A stretch of DNA of 11,592 nucleotides. Source: Promethearchaeota archaeon. Its GTDB lineage: Archaea; Asgardarchaeota; Lokiarchaeia; Sigyniarchaeales; SOKP01. The notes beneath the pieces are model-generated. The model was not told the origin of the DNA. It saw only the letters and a program-made list of their open reading frames with translations, and did no database searches. A program made the translations under genes and the position numbers. Positions 1 through 6,293 of the stretch are shown one piece after another. The stretch is taken from positions 1 to 11,592 of the forward strand of contig JAUWHL010000229.1 of assembly GCA_030605895.1 (NCBI GenBank), in the 5' to 3' direction. Within the stretch, counting starts at the first letter, position 1; each line of letters opens with the position of its first letter.

Positions 1-57
1 GGAAAAATAAGTAAATTTTTTGGATGATTTACGATTATTCAATTTCTCAAAACCCAT
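1..57 (-). CDS. possible start of a gene running off the left edge
   Basis: An ATG at 57-55 on the minus strand opens a frame that stays open for 19 codons to the window edge, reading MGFEKLNNRKSSKKFTYFS. It begins 6 bases after the stop of the methyltransferase gene at 64, so it could be the next gene of the same transcript. The stretch is too short to recognise a family. On the plus strand the first 27 bases also read as a possible tail (GKISKFFG then TGA), so a convergent gene end is an alternative. The call rests only on an open frame and on spacing. Confidence 0.25.
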   Translation of the reverse strand, partial: MGFEKLNNRKSSKKFTYFS

Positions 58-63
58 TGAAAA

Positions 64-654
64 TTATTCTTTTTCTATTTTATTTCTATTTAATTTTAAG
101 AAGGGAAACATAAAAGATACATTGTTTGCATAATCTAAAAATTCATCTCCATATTTAGCTTTTAAGGCATAATCTTCAATCTTGGCTAAAATAATATATG
201 CTAATACTTCACCAATCCAAATTAAAAATATAAAAGTAAATCCATCGATGTTTAAATTGAAATTGAATATTGGACTGGTTTGGAAAACTATTAAAGTCAT
301 GCCTAAAGTCATGATGATTAAAGCAATATATTGAGGATGCCTTACATATTTATATGGTCCCGTTCGAATTAATTGCTTTCGATGTGTTAATTGATATATT
401 AGAGAGTATATACAAAACGTGAACCCTAGTAGTATAATATATATTTCATAACTGCTAAAGAGAAAGGTAATATCCGATAATAGAATTCCAGGATTTTGAA
501 AAAAGAACGATAGATAAGTGATTAAAGGCACGCTCATAATTCCAAACCATATAGCCGTACAAGGTACATATTGAAAAAATGGGATTAAAATAGAAGAAAT
601 ACTCGTGAAAATCGAACTTACTTTATTTTTTATCTTATCTCTATTAAGTGTCAT
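64..654 (-). CDS. ICMT/PEMT-like integral membrane methyltransferase
   Basis: The 196-residue product belongs to the isoprenylcysteine carboxyl methyltransferase / phospholipid methyltransferase-like family. The signature GPYKYVRHPQYIALI at residues 99-113 is the family's S-adenosylmethionine-binding Gly-Pro-x-x-x-x-RHP motif. The C-terminal part has the matching acidic and aromatic pattern (E160, YGDEF at 168-172, Y175, P184). Hydrophobic stretches at about 20-50, 65-88, 107-127 and 138-157 give roughly four to five membrane segments. Family members methylate an isoprenylcysteine, a phospholipid or a small lipid substrate at the membrane; the substrate cannot be told here. The gene is divergent from the alpha/beta hydrolase. 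The ATG at 654 is supported by a TATA-like box about 30 bases upstream. There is no sign of damage. Confidence 0.85.
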   Translation of the reverse strand: MTLNRDKIKNKVSSIFTSISSILIPFFQYVPCTAIWFGIMSVPLITYLSFFFQNPGILLSDITFLFSSYEIYIILLGFTFCIYSLIYQLTHRKQLIRTGPYKYVRHPQYIALIIMTLGMTLIVFQTSPIFNFNLNIDGFTFIFLIWIGEVLAYIILAKIEDYALKAKYGDEFLDYANNVSFMFPFLKLNRNKIEKE

Positions 655-683
655 TCAAATTTACCATTTAATTTTGAGTTTTA

Positions 684-691
684 TTTATAAA
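684..691 (-). promoter_or_regulatory. TATA-like box for the ICMT-like gene
   Basis: TTTATAAA lies in the divergent intergenic region. Its centre (about 687) is 33 bases upstream of the minus-strand ATG at 654. With the usual archaeal TATA-to-start spacing of about 26-27 bases, transcription would begin near 660, leaving a leader of about six bases. The box is palindromic, but on the plus strand it lies more than 100 bases from the next start and fits less well. Confidence 0.45.
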
Positions 692-797
692 ATAAGAAAT
701 AAATCTCTTTTTAAAGGTTTAAGGTGCACTTTTCGAACATTTTAAAAGTTCAAACATTGTTTCAATATTAATCAAATAATTATTGAGTAATATTATC

Positions 798-1583
798 ATG
801 CCAAAAGAAATGGTCAAAGATATTGAGATGTATTATGAAATTACTGGAGAGGGTGAAAGTTTACTCCTTATCCATGGGTTAGGATCAAGCACACGTGATT
901 GGGAAGAACAAGTTCCAATTTTTTCTCAAAAATATCAAGTTATTACTCTTGATCTTAGGGGTCATGGAAAAACAGATAAACCTGAAGGGCCTTACAGCAT
1001 AAAGATGTTTGCTGAAGATATCGCCGAATTACTGAAGAAATTAGGAATTAATTCAACACATATTTTGGGGATCTCTTTGGGTGGGGGAGTTGCTTTTCAA
1101 TTTGCTATAGATTTTCCTGATTTAGTAAAAAGTCTTATAATTGTAAATGCGGGTATAGAATATCCTATGGACTCTTTTAAAATGAAATTTGAGCTCTTTA
1201 AACGTACATTTATTGTGAAATTAATTAGTATGAAAAAAATGGGAGAAGTTCTTGCTCCTAGGTTGTTCATAAAACCTGAACAGGAAGAGTTACGTAAAAA
1301 ACTAATTGAAAGATGGGCAGAAAATGATAAAAAGGCTTACCTTGCAGCAATGAATGCATTAAAAGGTTGGAGTGTTCGAGATCAACTCAACAAAATTAAT
1401 TTTCCAACGCTGGTGATTGGATCGGATGAAGATTATACACCTTCCTCAGTTAAAGAAGAATATACAGCATTAATCCCGAATGCAAGGTTTATAGAAATTG
1501 AGGATGTCAGACATGCAGTTCCCTTTGAGAAACCTAAGGAATTTAATGAAATCGTTATGAAATTTCTAATGGAACAATCTTAA
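798..1583 (+). CDS. alpha/beta hydrolase
   Basis: The 261-residue product is a typical single-domain alpha/beta-fold hydrolase. The oxyanion-hole motif HGLGS is at residues 26-30. The nucleophile elbow GISLGG is at 91-96 with Ser93. An acid residue is in GSDEDYTP (Asp210 or Asp212), and the catalytic His239 is in DVRHAVPFEKP. The triad therefore looks complete. The residues between about 120 and 195 form the variable cap, and the substrate cannot be deduced. A TTG at 783 would add five residues. The ATG at 798 is preferred because homologues of this type normally begin close to this point and no ribosome-binding site precedes the TTG. The FAD oxidoreductase follows 85 bases downstream on the same strand. 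No signal peptide is visible, so the protein is probably cytoplasmic. Confidence 0.9.
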   Translation: MPKEMVKDIEMYYEITGEGESLLLIHGLGSSTRDWEEQVPIFSQKYQVITLDLRGHGKTDKPEGPYSIKMFAEDIAELLKKLGINSTHILGISLGGGVAFQFAIDFPDLVKSLIIVNAGIEYPMDSFKMKFELFKRTFIVKLISMKKMGEVLAPRLFIKPEQEELRKKLIERWAENDKKAYLAAMNALKGWSVRDQLNKINFPTLVIGSDEDYTPSSVKEEYTALIPNARFIEIEDVRHAVPFEKPKEFNEIVMKFLMEQS

Positions 1584-1668
1584 ATACTATATTTAAAAGG
1601 TTTAATTTTCCATTCCCATTTTGTTTGATCAAATATTTAATTTAAAGAAATTAAGATAAGATTACATT

Positions 1669-3192
1669 ATGAAACCTATTATTATTGGTTCAGGAATAGC
1701 GGGTTTGACTGCGGGGGCTTATCTTGCTCGTGAGGGATATCAAGTTATTATTTACGAGCAATTTTCCGAAATTGGTGGTGTTACAGCAACGATTAGTAAA
1801 GATGGATATTCATGGGATATTGGTCCCCTTTTACTAGAAGGATTTGCTACTCATGAAAAGTTAGCTAAAATTTTGATGGAAATTGGGATATATGATAAAA
1901 TTGAACTAATTAAAGAAGACCGGGGTCAATCTTTTCCAGATTTTCAAGTATGGAGACCAGAAAAATATGAAGGACCTTACTGGAGGCGAGAGTATTTTAA
2001 AAAACTATTCCCTGAAGAGAGTGAGGGATTAGATAGATATTATCAATTTTATGATCGTATGATGTCAATAGCTTATCTTGGAAATCAACTATCGTTCGTT
2101 AAAGGTTTAAAAACGATAGGAATTAAACTGAAACTGTTGTTTAAATTTCTAAAAATTAAGAAATTCAAAGATTGGAGTGCTTCTCAGATAACAGATTTTT
2201 TCTTTAAGGAGCAAAAATTAAAGGCTGTATATTTGGGAATTTTAGCGGACATGGTTGTGAAACCAAGTGAATTCTTTGGATTAGGAGTTCCGTTTTTTAA
2301 TATTGAAACTGCTTTTGATAAACGAATACCAATAAAATTTCAAGGTGGTAAATATCCAGTATATCATTATATAAAAAATGGCTGTGGAGAACTAGTAAAA
2401 GCTTTAGCAGATTTTATTAATGAAAATGGTGGTAAAATTTACACCAATAGTAAAGTTCAAAAAATCATAATAAAAAACACTAAGGTTGAGGGAATTCAAC
2501 TTGAAAATGGAGATAATATAGATGCGGATTTAGTATTAGCAAGTGGAGGTATGTTTAATACATTTTATAATTTAGTTGGAAAAGAATATTTTCCTGATGA
2601 CTTTATAAAAAATATTGAAAACATTACATTAATGGAATCTGTTTTTATGGTCCATCTTGGTATCGATTTTGATCCATCACGTTTCCAGAAAGCAGCTCTA
2701 TGTTACTACTACCTCACTTATGATATTGAAGGTGCAATAAAAAAGATGAGAGAAGGTCATTATCATGAAGGTGCTAACGGATTTCTAATATATATTCCAA
2801 CGATGCATTCCCCTGAGATGGCACCTCCAGGTAAACATGCTGTTACTATTTACACAGTTGGACCTCACAAGTTAAAAGAAGGAACCTGGGAGGAAAGAAG
2901 GGAAGACTTTGCTGATAAATTAATTATGGAAGCAGAAAAGATTATTCCAGGATTATATGAAGGATCAGAAACTAAAAAAATTATAACCCCCGATGATTTT
3001 AAGAAGCGAATAAATGTAGTGCGCCACTCCTTTGGAGGTACAGCCCCAGTTTTAGGACAAGTTAATCCACCACATAAAACACCAATAGATGGCCTATGGT
3101 ATATCGGAGCGTATAGTGAATCTGGTGGTGGAGTTATGGGTGTTGCTGTGGGAGCTAGAAATGTAGTCAAGATGATATTAGAAAAAAGTTAA
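1669..3192 (+). CDS. CrtI/RetSat-like FAD-dependent oxidoreductase
   Basis: The 507-residue product has the features of the phytoene desaturase / retinol saturase-like flavoprotein family. The N-terminal dinucleotide-binding motif GSGIAGL is at residues 7-13, followed by Glu30 at the end of the second strand and EIGGVTA at 34-40. The C-terminal FAD-closing segment begins at 475 with GLWYIGAYSESGGG and continues to an amphipathic last helix. The length matches the family (about 490-540). Members desaturate or saturate carotenoids, retinoids and other polyprenyl chains, and archaeal ones may act on isoprenoid lipids; the direction and substrate are not readable here. The ATG at 1669 has an A/T-rich box at about 1634-1641 at a suitable distance for a short leader. 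The gene lies between the hydrolase and an aldehyde oxidoreductase relic. Confidence 0.88.
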   Translation: MKPIIIGSGIAGLTAGAYLAREGYQVIIYEQFSEIGGVTATISKDGYSWDIGPLLLEGFATHEKLAKILMEIGIYDKIELIKEDRGQSFPDFQVWRPEKYEGPYWRREYFKKLFPEESEGLDRYYQFYDRMMSIAYLGNQLSFVKGLKTIGIKLKLLFKFLKIKKFKDWSASQITDFFFKEQKLKAVYLGILADMVVKPSEFFGLGVPFFNIETAFDKRIPIKFQGGKYPVYHYIKNGCGELVKALADFINENGGKIYTNSKVQKIIIKNTKVEGIQLENGDNIDADLVLASGGMFNTFYNLVGKEYFPDDFIKNIENITLMESVFMVHLGIDFDPSRFQKAALCYYYLTYDIEGAIKKMREGHYHEGANGFLIYIPTMHSPEMAPPGKHAVTIYTVGPHKLKEGTWEERREDFADKLIMEAEKIIPGLYEGSETKKIITPDDFKKRINVVRHSFGGTAPVLGQVNPPHKTPIDGLWYIGAYSESGGGVMGVAVGARNVVKMILEKS

Positions 3193-3205
3193 ATAAGATT
3201 GATAA

Positions 3206-3355
3206 TGCTTTAAAAAATTGGAAAGAGGTTTAACCAAAAATAAAGTATTAAAGATTGATGTTATGTTAGATGAATATTATAAATTTAGAGGTTGGGATGA
3301 GAATGGAATCCCAACTATAGATAATTTAAAAAAATTAGATATTGAAGATTATTAA
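3206..3355 (+). pseudogene. C-terminal relic of an aldehyde:ferredoxin oxidoreductase
   Basis: After the flavoprotein stop, a frame open from 3206 to the TAA at 3353 encodes a peptide whose last 38 residues resemble the end of tungsten/molybdopterin aldehyde:ferredoxin oxidoreductases. The segment MLDEYYKFRGWDENGIPT starts at 3263 and matches the near-universal C-terminal pattern of that family (Met-Leu-x-x-Tyr-Tyr-x-x-Arg-Gly-Trp-Asp ... Gly-x-Pro-Thr). It is followed by NLKKLDIEDY and the stop, just as a natural C-terminus would be. Nothing of the remaining roughly 560 residues (tungstopterin and 4Fe-4S domains) is present upstream, where the flavoprotein gene ends at 3192. The best reading is the leftover of a deletion. 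A translated 30-residue peptide from ATG 3263 is possible but has no known role. Confidence 0.75.
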
Positions 3356-3359
3356 AGTC

Positions 3360-3364
3360 AGGTG
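3360..3364 (+). promoter_or_regulatory. Shine-Dalgarno-like site setting the LarA start
   Basis: AGGTG lies seven bases before the ATG at 3372 and matches the archaeal anti-Shine-Dalgarno core (GGAGGTGA). It supports the ATG over the TTG at 3342, which would overlap the aldehyde oxidoreductase relic and add ten unrelated residues. Other genes in the window lack such a site, which fits this gene having been an internal operon gene behind the lost oxidoreductase. Confidence 0.55.
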
Positions 3365-3371
3365 CAATATT

Positions 3372-4604
3372 ATGGTACAAATCTTTAAGATACCTTGGGC
3401 TGCTTGGTATGGTGACGAAGATCTTAGTCTTGAATTTCCTGATTCTTGGGATGTTGGATTATTTAATATGAAAGACGCAAATGAAATATCAAAAAAGAAA
3501 ATTGAGAATGCTATTAATAATCCTATTGGGACACCTCCTCTTGAAGAAATTGCAAGAGGAAAACAAAATGCTGTTATTGTTGTCGAAGATATTTCTCGCC
3601 CGACTTCTATGGAAACCATTTTAAATATTATTTTAACAAAATTAAATTCAGTAGGAATTGAAGACGATAAAATTACTCTAATCTATGCACTTGGTTCACA
3701 CCGTCCGTTAGATAGAAGGGATTCTATAAAGAAAGTAGGATTAAATATAGTAAATAGGATTAACATCGAAAACCATCATCCTTATGAAAATTTAATTTAT
3801 ATGGGTGAATCTCAAATGGGAACTCCGATCTACTTAAATAAAACATATCATGATTCAGATCTTAAAATTGCGGTTGGAAGCGTAGTTCCGCATCCTTTAG
3901 CTGGATATGGTGGTGGTGCTAAAATTATATTACCTGGTATAAGTGGAATTGAAACTCTTTATGCTAATCATGTAGCTGGAGTTAAGGGATCTTCTGGTGG
4001 AATAGGTTTTGTAACAGAATTAAGGAAAGATATCGAATATGTTTGTAAAAAAGTGGGTCTCGATTTCTCTGTGAATATAGTATCTACTATGAGAAGGGGA
4101 ATTGCAGGAGTTTTTGTGGGTCATTTCATTAATGCGCATAGGAAAGCAATGGAATTAGCAAAAGAAGTCTATTCAACCGAAATACCATCTAATTTAAATT
4201 TAGATATTGGATTTTTTAATTTATATCCTGAAGATACAGAATTATTTCAGGCAATTAAAGGATTCAATTTCATATTTAGTTCCAAAAATTTCTTAAAAAG
4301 AAATTGCGCTATTATTTTCTTAACAGCGGCTAGTGAAGGAAGAGGATTCCACTCCTTACAGGGTGAAACTGGCGCTAAATTGTATCAAAATTGGGGCGAC
4401 TCAATCATATTTAAAGGATTTCTTAAGAGAAAGAATTTTGGAATTTTTTCTCCTAATATTAACAGAGCGGATGTTTTACATATCTATCCTGAAAAGACTA
4501 TATTTCGAAAGGATTTTAAAGAAATGGTTTCTGCATTAGAAGTAATTTATGGAAAAGCTCCAAAAGTTGGTATATTTCCATGTAGTATTCAATTATCTAA
4601 ATAA
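3372..4604 (+). CDS. larA: LarA-family nickel-pincer racemase/epimerase
   Basis: The 410-residue product aligns along its length with nickel-dependent lactate racemase LarA (about 425 residues). Counting from the ATG at 3372, the residues known in LarA to bind the nickel-pincer cofactor or catalyse are visible: EDISRP (Asp73), GSHRP (His110), PHPLAGYGGGAK (His174 and the cofactor-linked Lys184) and ANH (His200). H174, K184 and H200 fall at the numbers used for the characterised enzyme. The N-terminal Rossmann-like DUF2088 domain spans about 1-260 and a second domain follows. Members racemise or epimerise lactate and other 2-hydroxyacids, so the exact substrate is open. No cofactor-synthesis genes larB, larC or larE are in the window. 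The GPH symporter follows 147 bases downstream after a T-rich stretch. The symbol denotes the family only. Confidence 0.88.
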   Translation: MVQIFKIPWAAWYGDEDLSLEFPDSWDVGLFNMKDANEISKKKIENAINNPIGTPPLEEIARGKQNAVIVVEDISRPTSMETILNIILTKLNSVGIEDDKITLIYALGSHRPLDRRDSIKKVGLNIVNRINIENHHPYENLIYMGESQMGTPIYLNKTYHDSDLKIAVGSVVPHPLAGYGGGAKIILPGISGIETLYANHVAGVKGSSGGIGFVTELRKDIEYVCKKVGLDFSVNIVSTMRRGIAGVFVGHFINAHRKAMELAKEVYSTEIPSNLNLDIGFFNLYPEDTELFQAIKGFNFIFSSKNFLKRNCAIIFLTAASEGRGFHSLQGETGAKLYQNWGDSIIFKGFLKRKNFGIFSPNINRADVLHIYPEKTIFRKDFKEMVSALEVIYGKAPKVGIFPCSIQLSK

Positions 4605-4630
4605 AGTTTTATTAAAAAGAATAGGATAAA

Positions 4631-4646
4631 TTTTTTTATTATTTTT
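4631..4646 (+). terminator. T-rich terminator after larA
   Basis: Seven T residues at 4631-4637 followed by ATTATTTTT, beginning 27 bases after the larA stop. Archaeal RNA polymerase stops at such oligo-T tracts without needing a hairpin. The next gene has its own promoter, which agrees with a transcript end here. Confidence 0.45.
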
Positions 4647-4715
4647 ATAATTTGCCTAATTTTAGTAGATAATTATAAATAGAAATCAATCGAAAATCTA
4701 TTAACATATCCTTTT

Positions 4716-4727
4716 AAGGTTTATAAA
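4716..4727 (+). promoter_or_regulatory. BRE/TATA promoter of the GPH symporter
   Basis: AAGG followed by TTTATAAA (4720-4727) forms a convincing archaeal promoter element. Its centre lies 28 bases before the ATG at 4752, so the predicted transcription start falls on or just before that ATG and the mRNA would be leaderless. The spacing argues against the upstream GTG at 4743. Confidence 0.6.
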
Positions 4728-4751
4728 AAACAGATTTAAAAAGTGATTAAA

Positions 4752-6161
4752 ATGGAAGCAAATCGATCTCAAGATTATACTGCAAAAAAAGCTGTTACAT
4801 ACAGTTTTGGACAGATCTCCTTAATTACAGCTTATCAAACATTTACATTTTTAATTTTTACCTTCTATTTTTCGGTAGTAAGACTTGAAATTTTCTTGAT
4901 CTCACTAGGTTTTATAATATGGTCAATTTTCAATGCCTTTAATGATCCCATTATGGGGTATATAAGTGATAAGACAAATACAAAGTGGGGGCGACGCAGA
5001 CCCTATATCATGATAATGCTTATTCCGCTTGCTTTAATCATGTTCTTTTTATTCTTTCCACCTCTTTCTTATGGAATAGATTCAACAATGTTGAATTTCT
5101 TGCATTTTCTCATTGTTATCATTCTTTTTGAGTTATTCTATACTACATATGATATTAATCTCACTTCAATGTTGCCTGAGGTATTTATAACAAAAGAAGC
5201 TCGGATAAAAGCTAATAATATTAGACAAGTTTTTGCTATTATTGGTCTAATTTTTGCCTTTATTTTACCAGGATTCTTTATTAATGATTACTCAGATCCC
5301 GCAAGTCTTTTAGAATTCGCTCCTTTTGCACTTACAATCACAGTCATTATATTTATTGTTGGAATTATATTTTTAAAATTTGGACCTCGAGAAAAAAAGG
5401 AGTTTCAAGAAGATTATCGAAGTGTACCCGGTTTTTTCGAGTCGTTTAAAATATGTTTTAAAAATAAATCGTTTAGATGGGCAATACCTGCTTTTATGGG
5501 CGATTTTTTTGTCGGTACTATTCTTCCAACTATTGTTCCTTTATACGGTAAATACGTTCTTGATATTGGAGAGGGTGAAACATTGCTATTATCATTATTA
5601 CTTGGAATAGCTTTCATCGCAGCAGCAATCTCCATAACTTTTATATGGAAACCTATTGCCAATAAGGTTGGAGTAAGAAAAATGTGGATGGTATCTTCGG
5701 CAGTATGGATTGCAACATTAGCTCCACTTATGTTTATCCAAGATAGAATATTTGGATTTATTGTTTTCTTTTTAATAGGCATAGGATTAGGAGGTTCATT
5801 GTATAGCAAGGATTTAATTGTCTCTGATATAATTGACGAAGATGAAGTTAATACTGGAATAAGACGAGATGCTAGTTATTTTGGAATATATATTTTTGTA
5901 TTACGATTGGCAAATGTTTTTGTATTTCTCTCTATAGGGTTAGTTTTTACTAATATTGGATGGAAAGTTTTCGAACCCGAAGCAGTTACTCAAGAAATTA
6001 TAGTAGGGTTAAGATTACTAGGTTTTGTATTTCCCGCAATAGCTTTACTTGTTATTATCTTAGCAATGTACAAATATCCATTAGATGGTAAATATTTAAA
6101 TGAAATAAGAGAGAAATTAGCAGTTCTTCATCAAGAAAAAAAAGCAAAAATGGAAGCATGA
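4752..6161 (+). CDS. GPH-family (MelB-type) sugar:cation symporter
   Basis: The 469-residue product is a major facilitator of the glycoside-pentoside-hexuronide:cation symporter family. The family loop motif is at about 65-84: DP at 65-66, then DKTNTKWGRRRP at 73-84. The second hallmark, DEDEVNTGIRRDASYFGIY, lies near 360-378. About twelve hydrophobic segments are spread from about 15 to 450, and the cytoplasmic C-terminus is charged (EKLAVLHQEKKAKMEA). Such proteins import sugars, glycosides or hexuronates with H+ or Na+. The ATG at 4752 is preferred over GTG 4743 because the TATA box predicts transcription to start at the ATG. It sits between a LarA homologue and a glycosidase-like protein, which supports a carbohydrate or sugar-acid substrate; that is inference. 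Confidence 0.9.
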   Translation: MEANRSQDYTAKKAVTYSFGQISLITAYQTFTFLIFTFYFSVVRLEIFLISLGFIIWSIFNAFNDPIMGYISDKTNTKWGRRRPYIMIMLIPLALIMFFLFFPPLSYGIDSTMLNFLHFLIVIILFELFYTTYDINLTSMLPEVFITKEARIKANNIRQVFAIIGLIFAFILPGFFINDYSDPASLLEFAPFALTITVIIFIVGIIFLKFGPREKKEFQEDYRSVPGFFESFKICFKNKSFRWAIPAFMGDFFVGTILPTIVPLYGKYVLDIGEGETLLLSLLLGIAFIAAAISITFIWKPIANKVGVRKMWMVSSAVWIATLAPLMFIQDRIFGFIVFFLIGIGLGGSLYSKDLIVSDIIDEDEVNTGIRRDASYFGIYIFVLRLANVFVFLSIGLVFTNIGWKVFEPEAVTQEIIVGLRLLGFVFPAIALLVIILAMYKYPLDGKYLNEIREKLAVLHQEKKAKMEA

Positions 6162-6256
6162 ATTATCTTTTTTTATCTACTGATAAATGGTGGTTTGAGC
6201 AATTAGAAAAAGGACGTTATCCTTCAGATATTAAAAAAGATAAACCATTACCATAA
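6158..6256 (+). CDS. 32-residue ORF overlapping the symporter stop
   Basis: ATG at 6158 overlaps the symporter TGA in an ATGA arrangement typical of translational coupling, and the frame runs 32 codons to TAA at 6254. The peptide begins MNYLFLSTDKWWFEQLEKG and ends DIKKDKPLP. It has a plausible protein-like composition with two adjacent tryptophans, but I do not recognise it. It could be a real small protein, or the N-terminal stub of a gene that has lost its remainder. Against expression, a run of seven T residues (6168-6174), a possible transcription stop, lies inside its first codons. Confidence 0.3.
   Translation: MNYLFLSTDKWWFEQLEKGRYPSDIKKDKPLP
6168..6174 (+). terminator. possible oligo-T terminator after the symporter
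   Basis: Seven consecutive T residues begin six bases after the symporter stop codon. This is the form of a simple archaeal terminator, and the next large gene begins 120 bases later with its own A/T-rich box. It overlaps the small ORF at 6158, so one of the two readings may be wrong. Confidence 0.3.
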
Positions 6257-6263
6257 AAAATAA

Positions 6264-6272
6264 TTAAATTTT
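6264..6272 (+). promoter_or_regulatory. TATA-like box of the GH38-like gene
   Basis: TTAAATTTT is centred about 26 bases upstream of the ATG at 6294, the distance expected for a leaderless archaeal transcript. The surroundings are generally A/T-rich, so the match is suggestive only. Confidence 0.35.
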
Positions 6273-6293
6273 CAAATATCCCATAGTGAAAAC

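Noticed and set aside
783..797. TTG start for the alpha/beta hydrolase
   Set aside because: The ATG five codons later needs no unusual start, matches the usual N-terminus of such hydrolases, and no ribosome-binding site precedes the TTG.
2865..3170. 101-codon minus-strand open frame within the flavoprotein gene
   Set aside because: It lies entirely inside a strongly supported gene on the other strand, its composition is Pro/Ser-rich and unlike a natural protein, and no promoter or family motif is seen.
3335..3619. 94-codon minus-strand open frame overlapping the start of larA
   Set aside because: It is antisense to conserved LarA coding sequence and to the relic, with no recognisable motif.
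4743..4751. GTG start for the symporter
   Set aside because: The TATA box at 4720-4727 predicts transcription to begin at about 4750, downstream of the GTG, so the ATG at 4752 fits better.
5414..5809. 131-codon minus-strand open frame within the symporter gene
   Set aside because: It is antisense to a membrane-protein gene with clear GPH motifs, and its sequence shows no domain.
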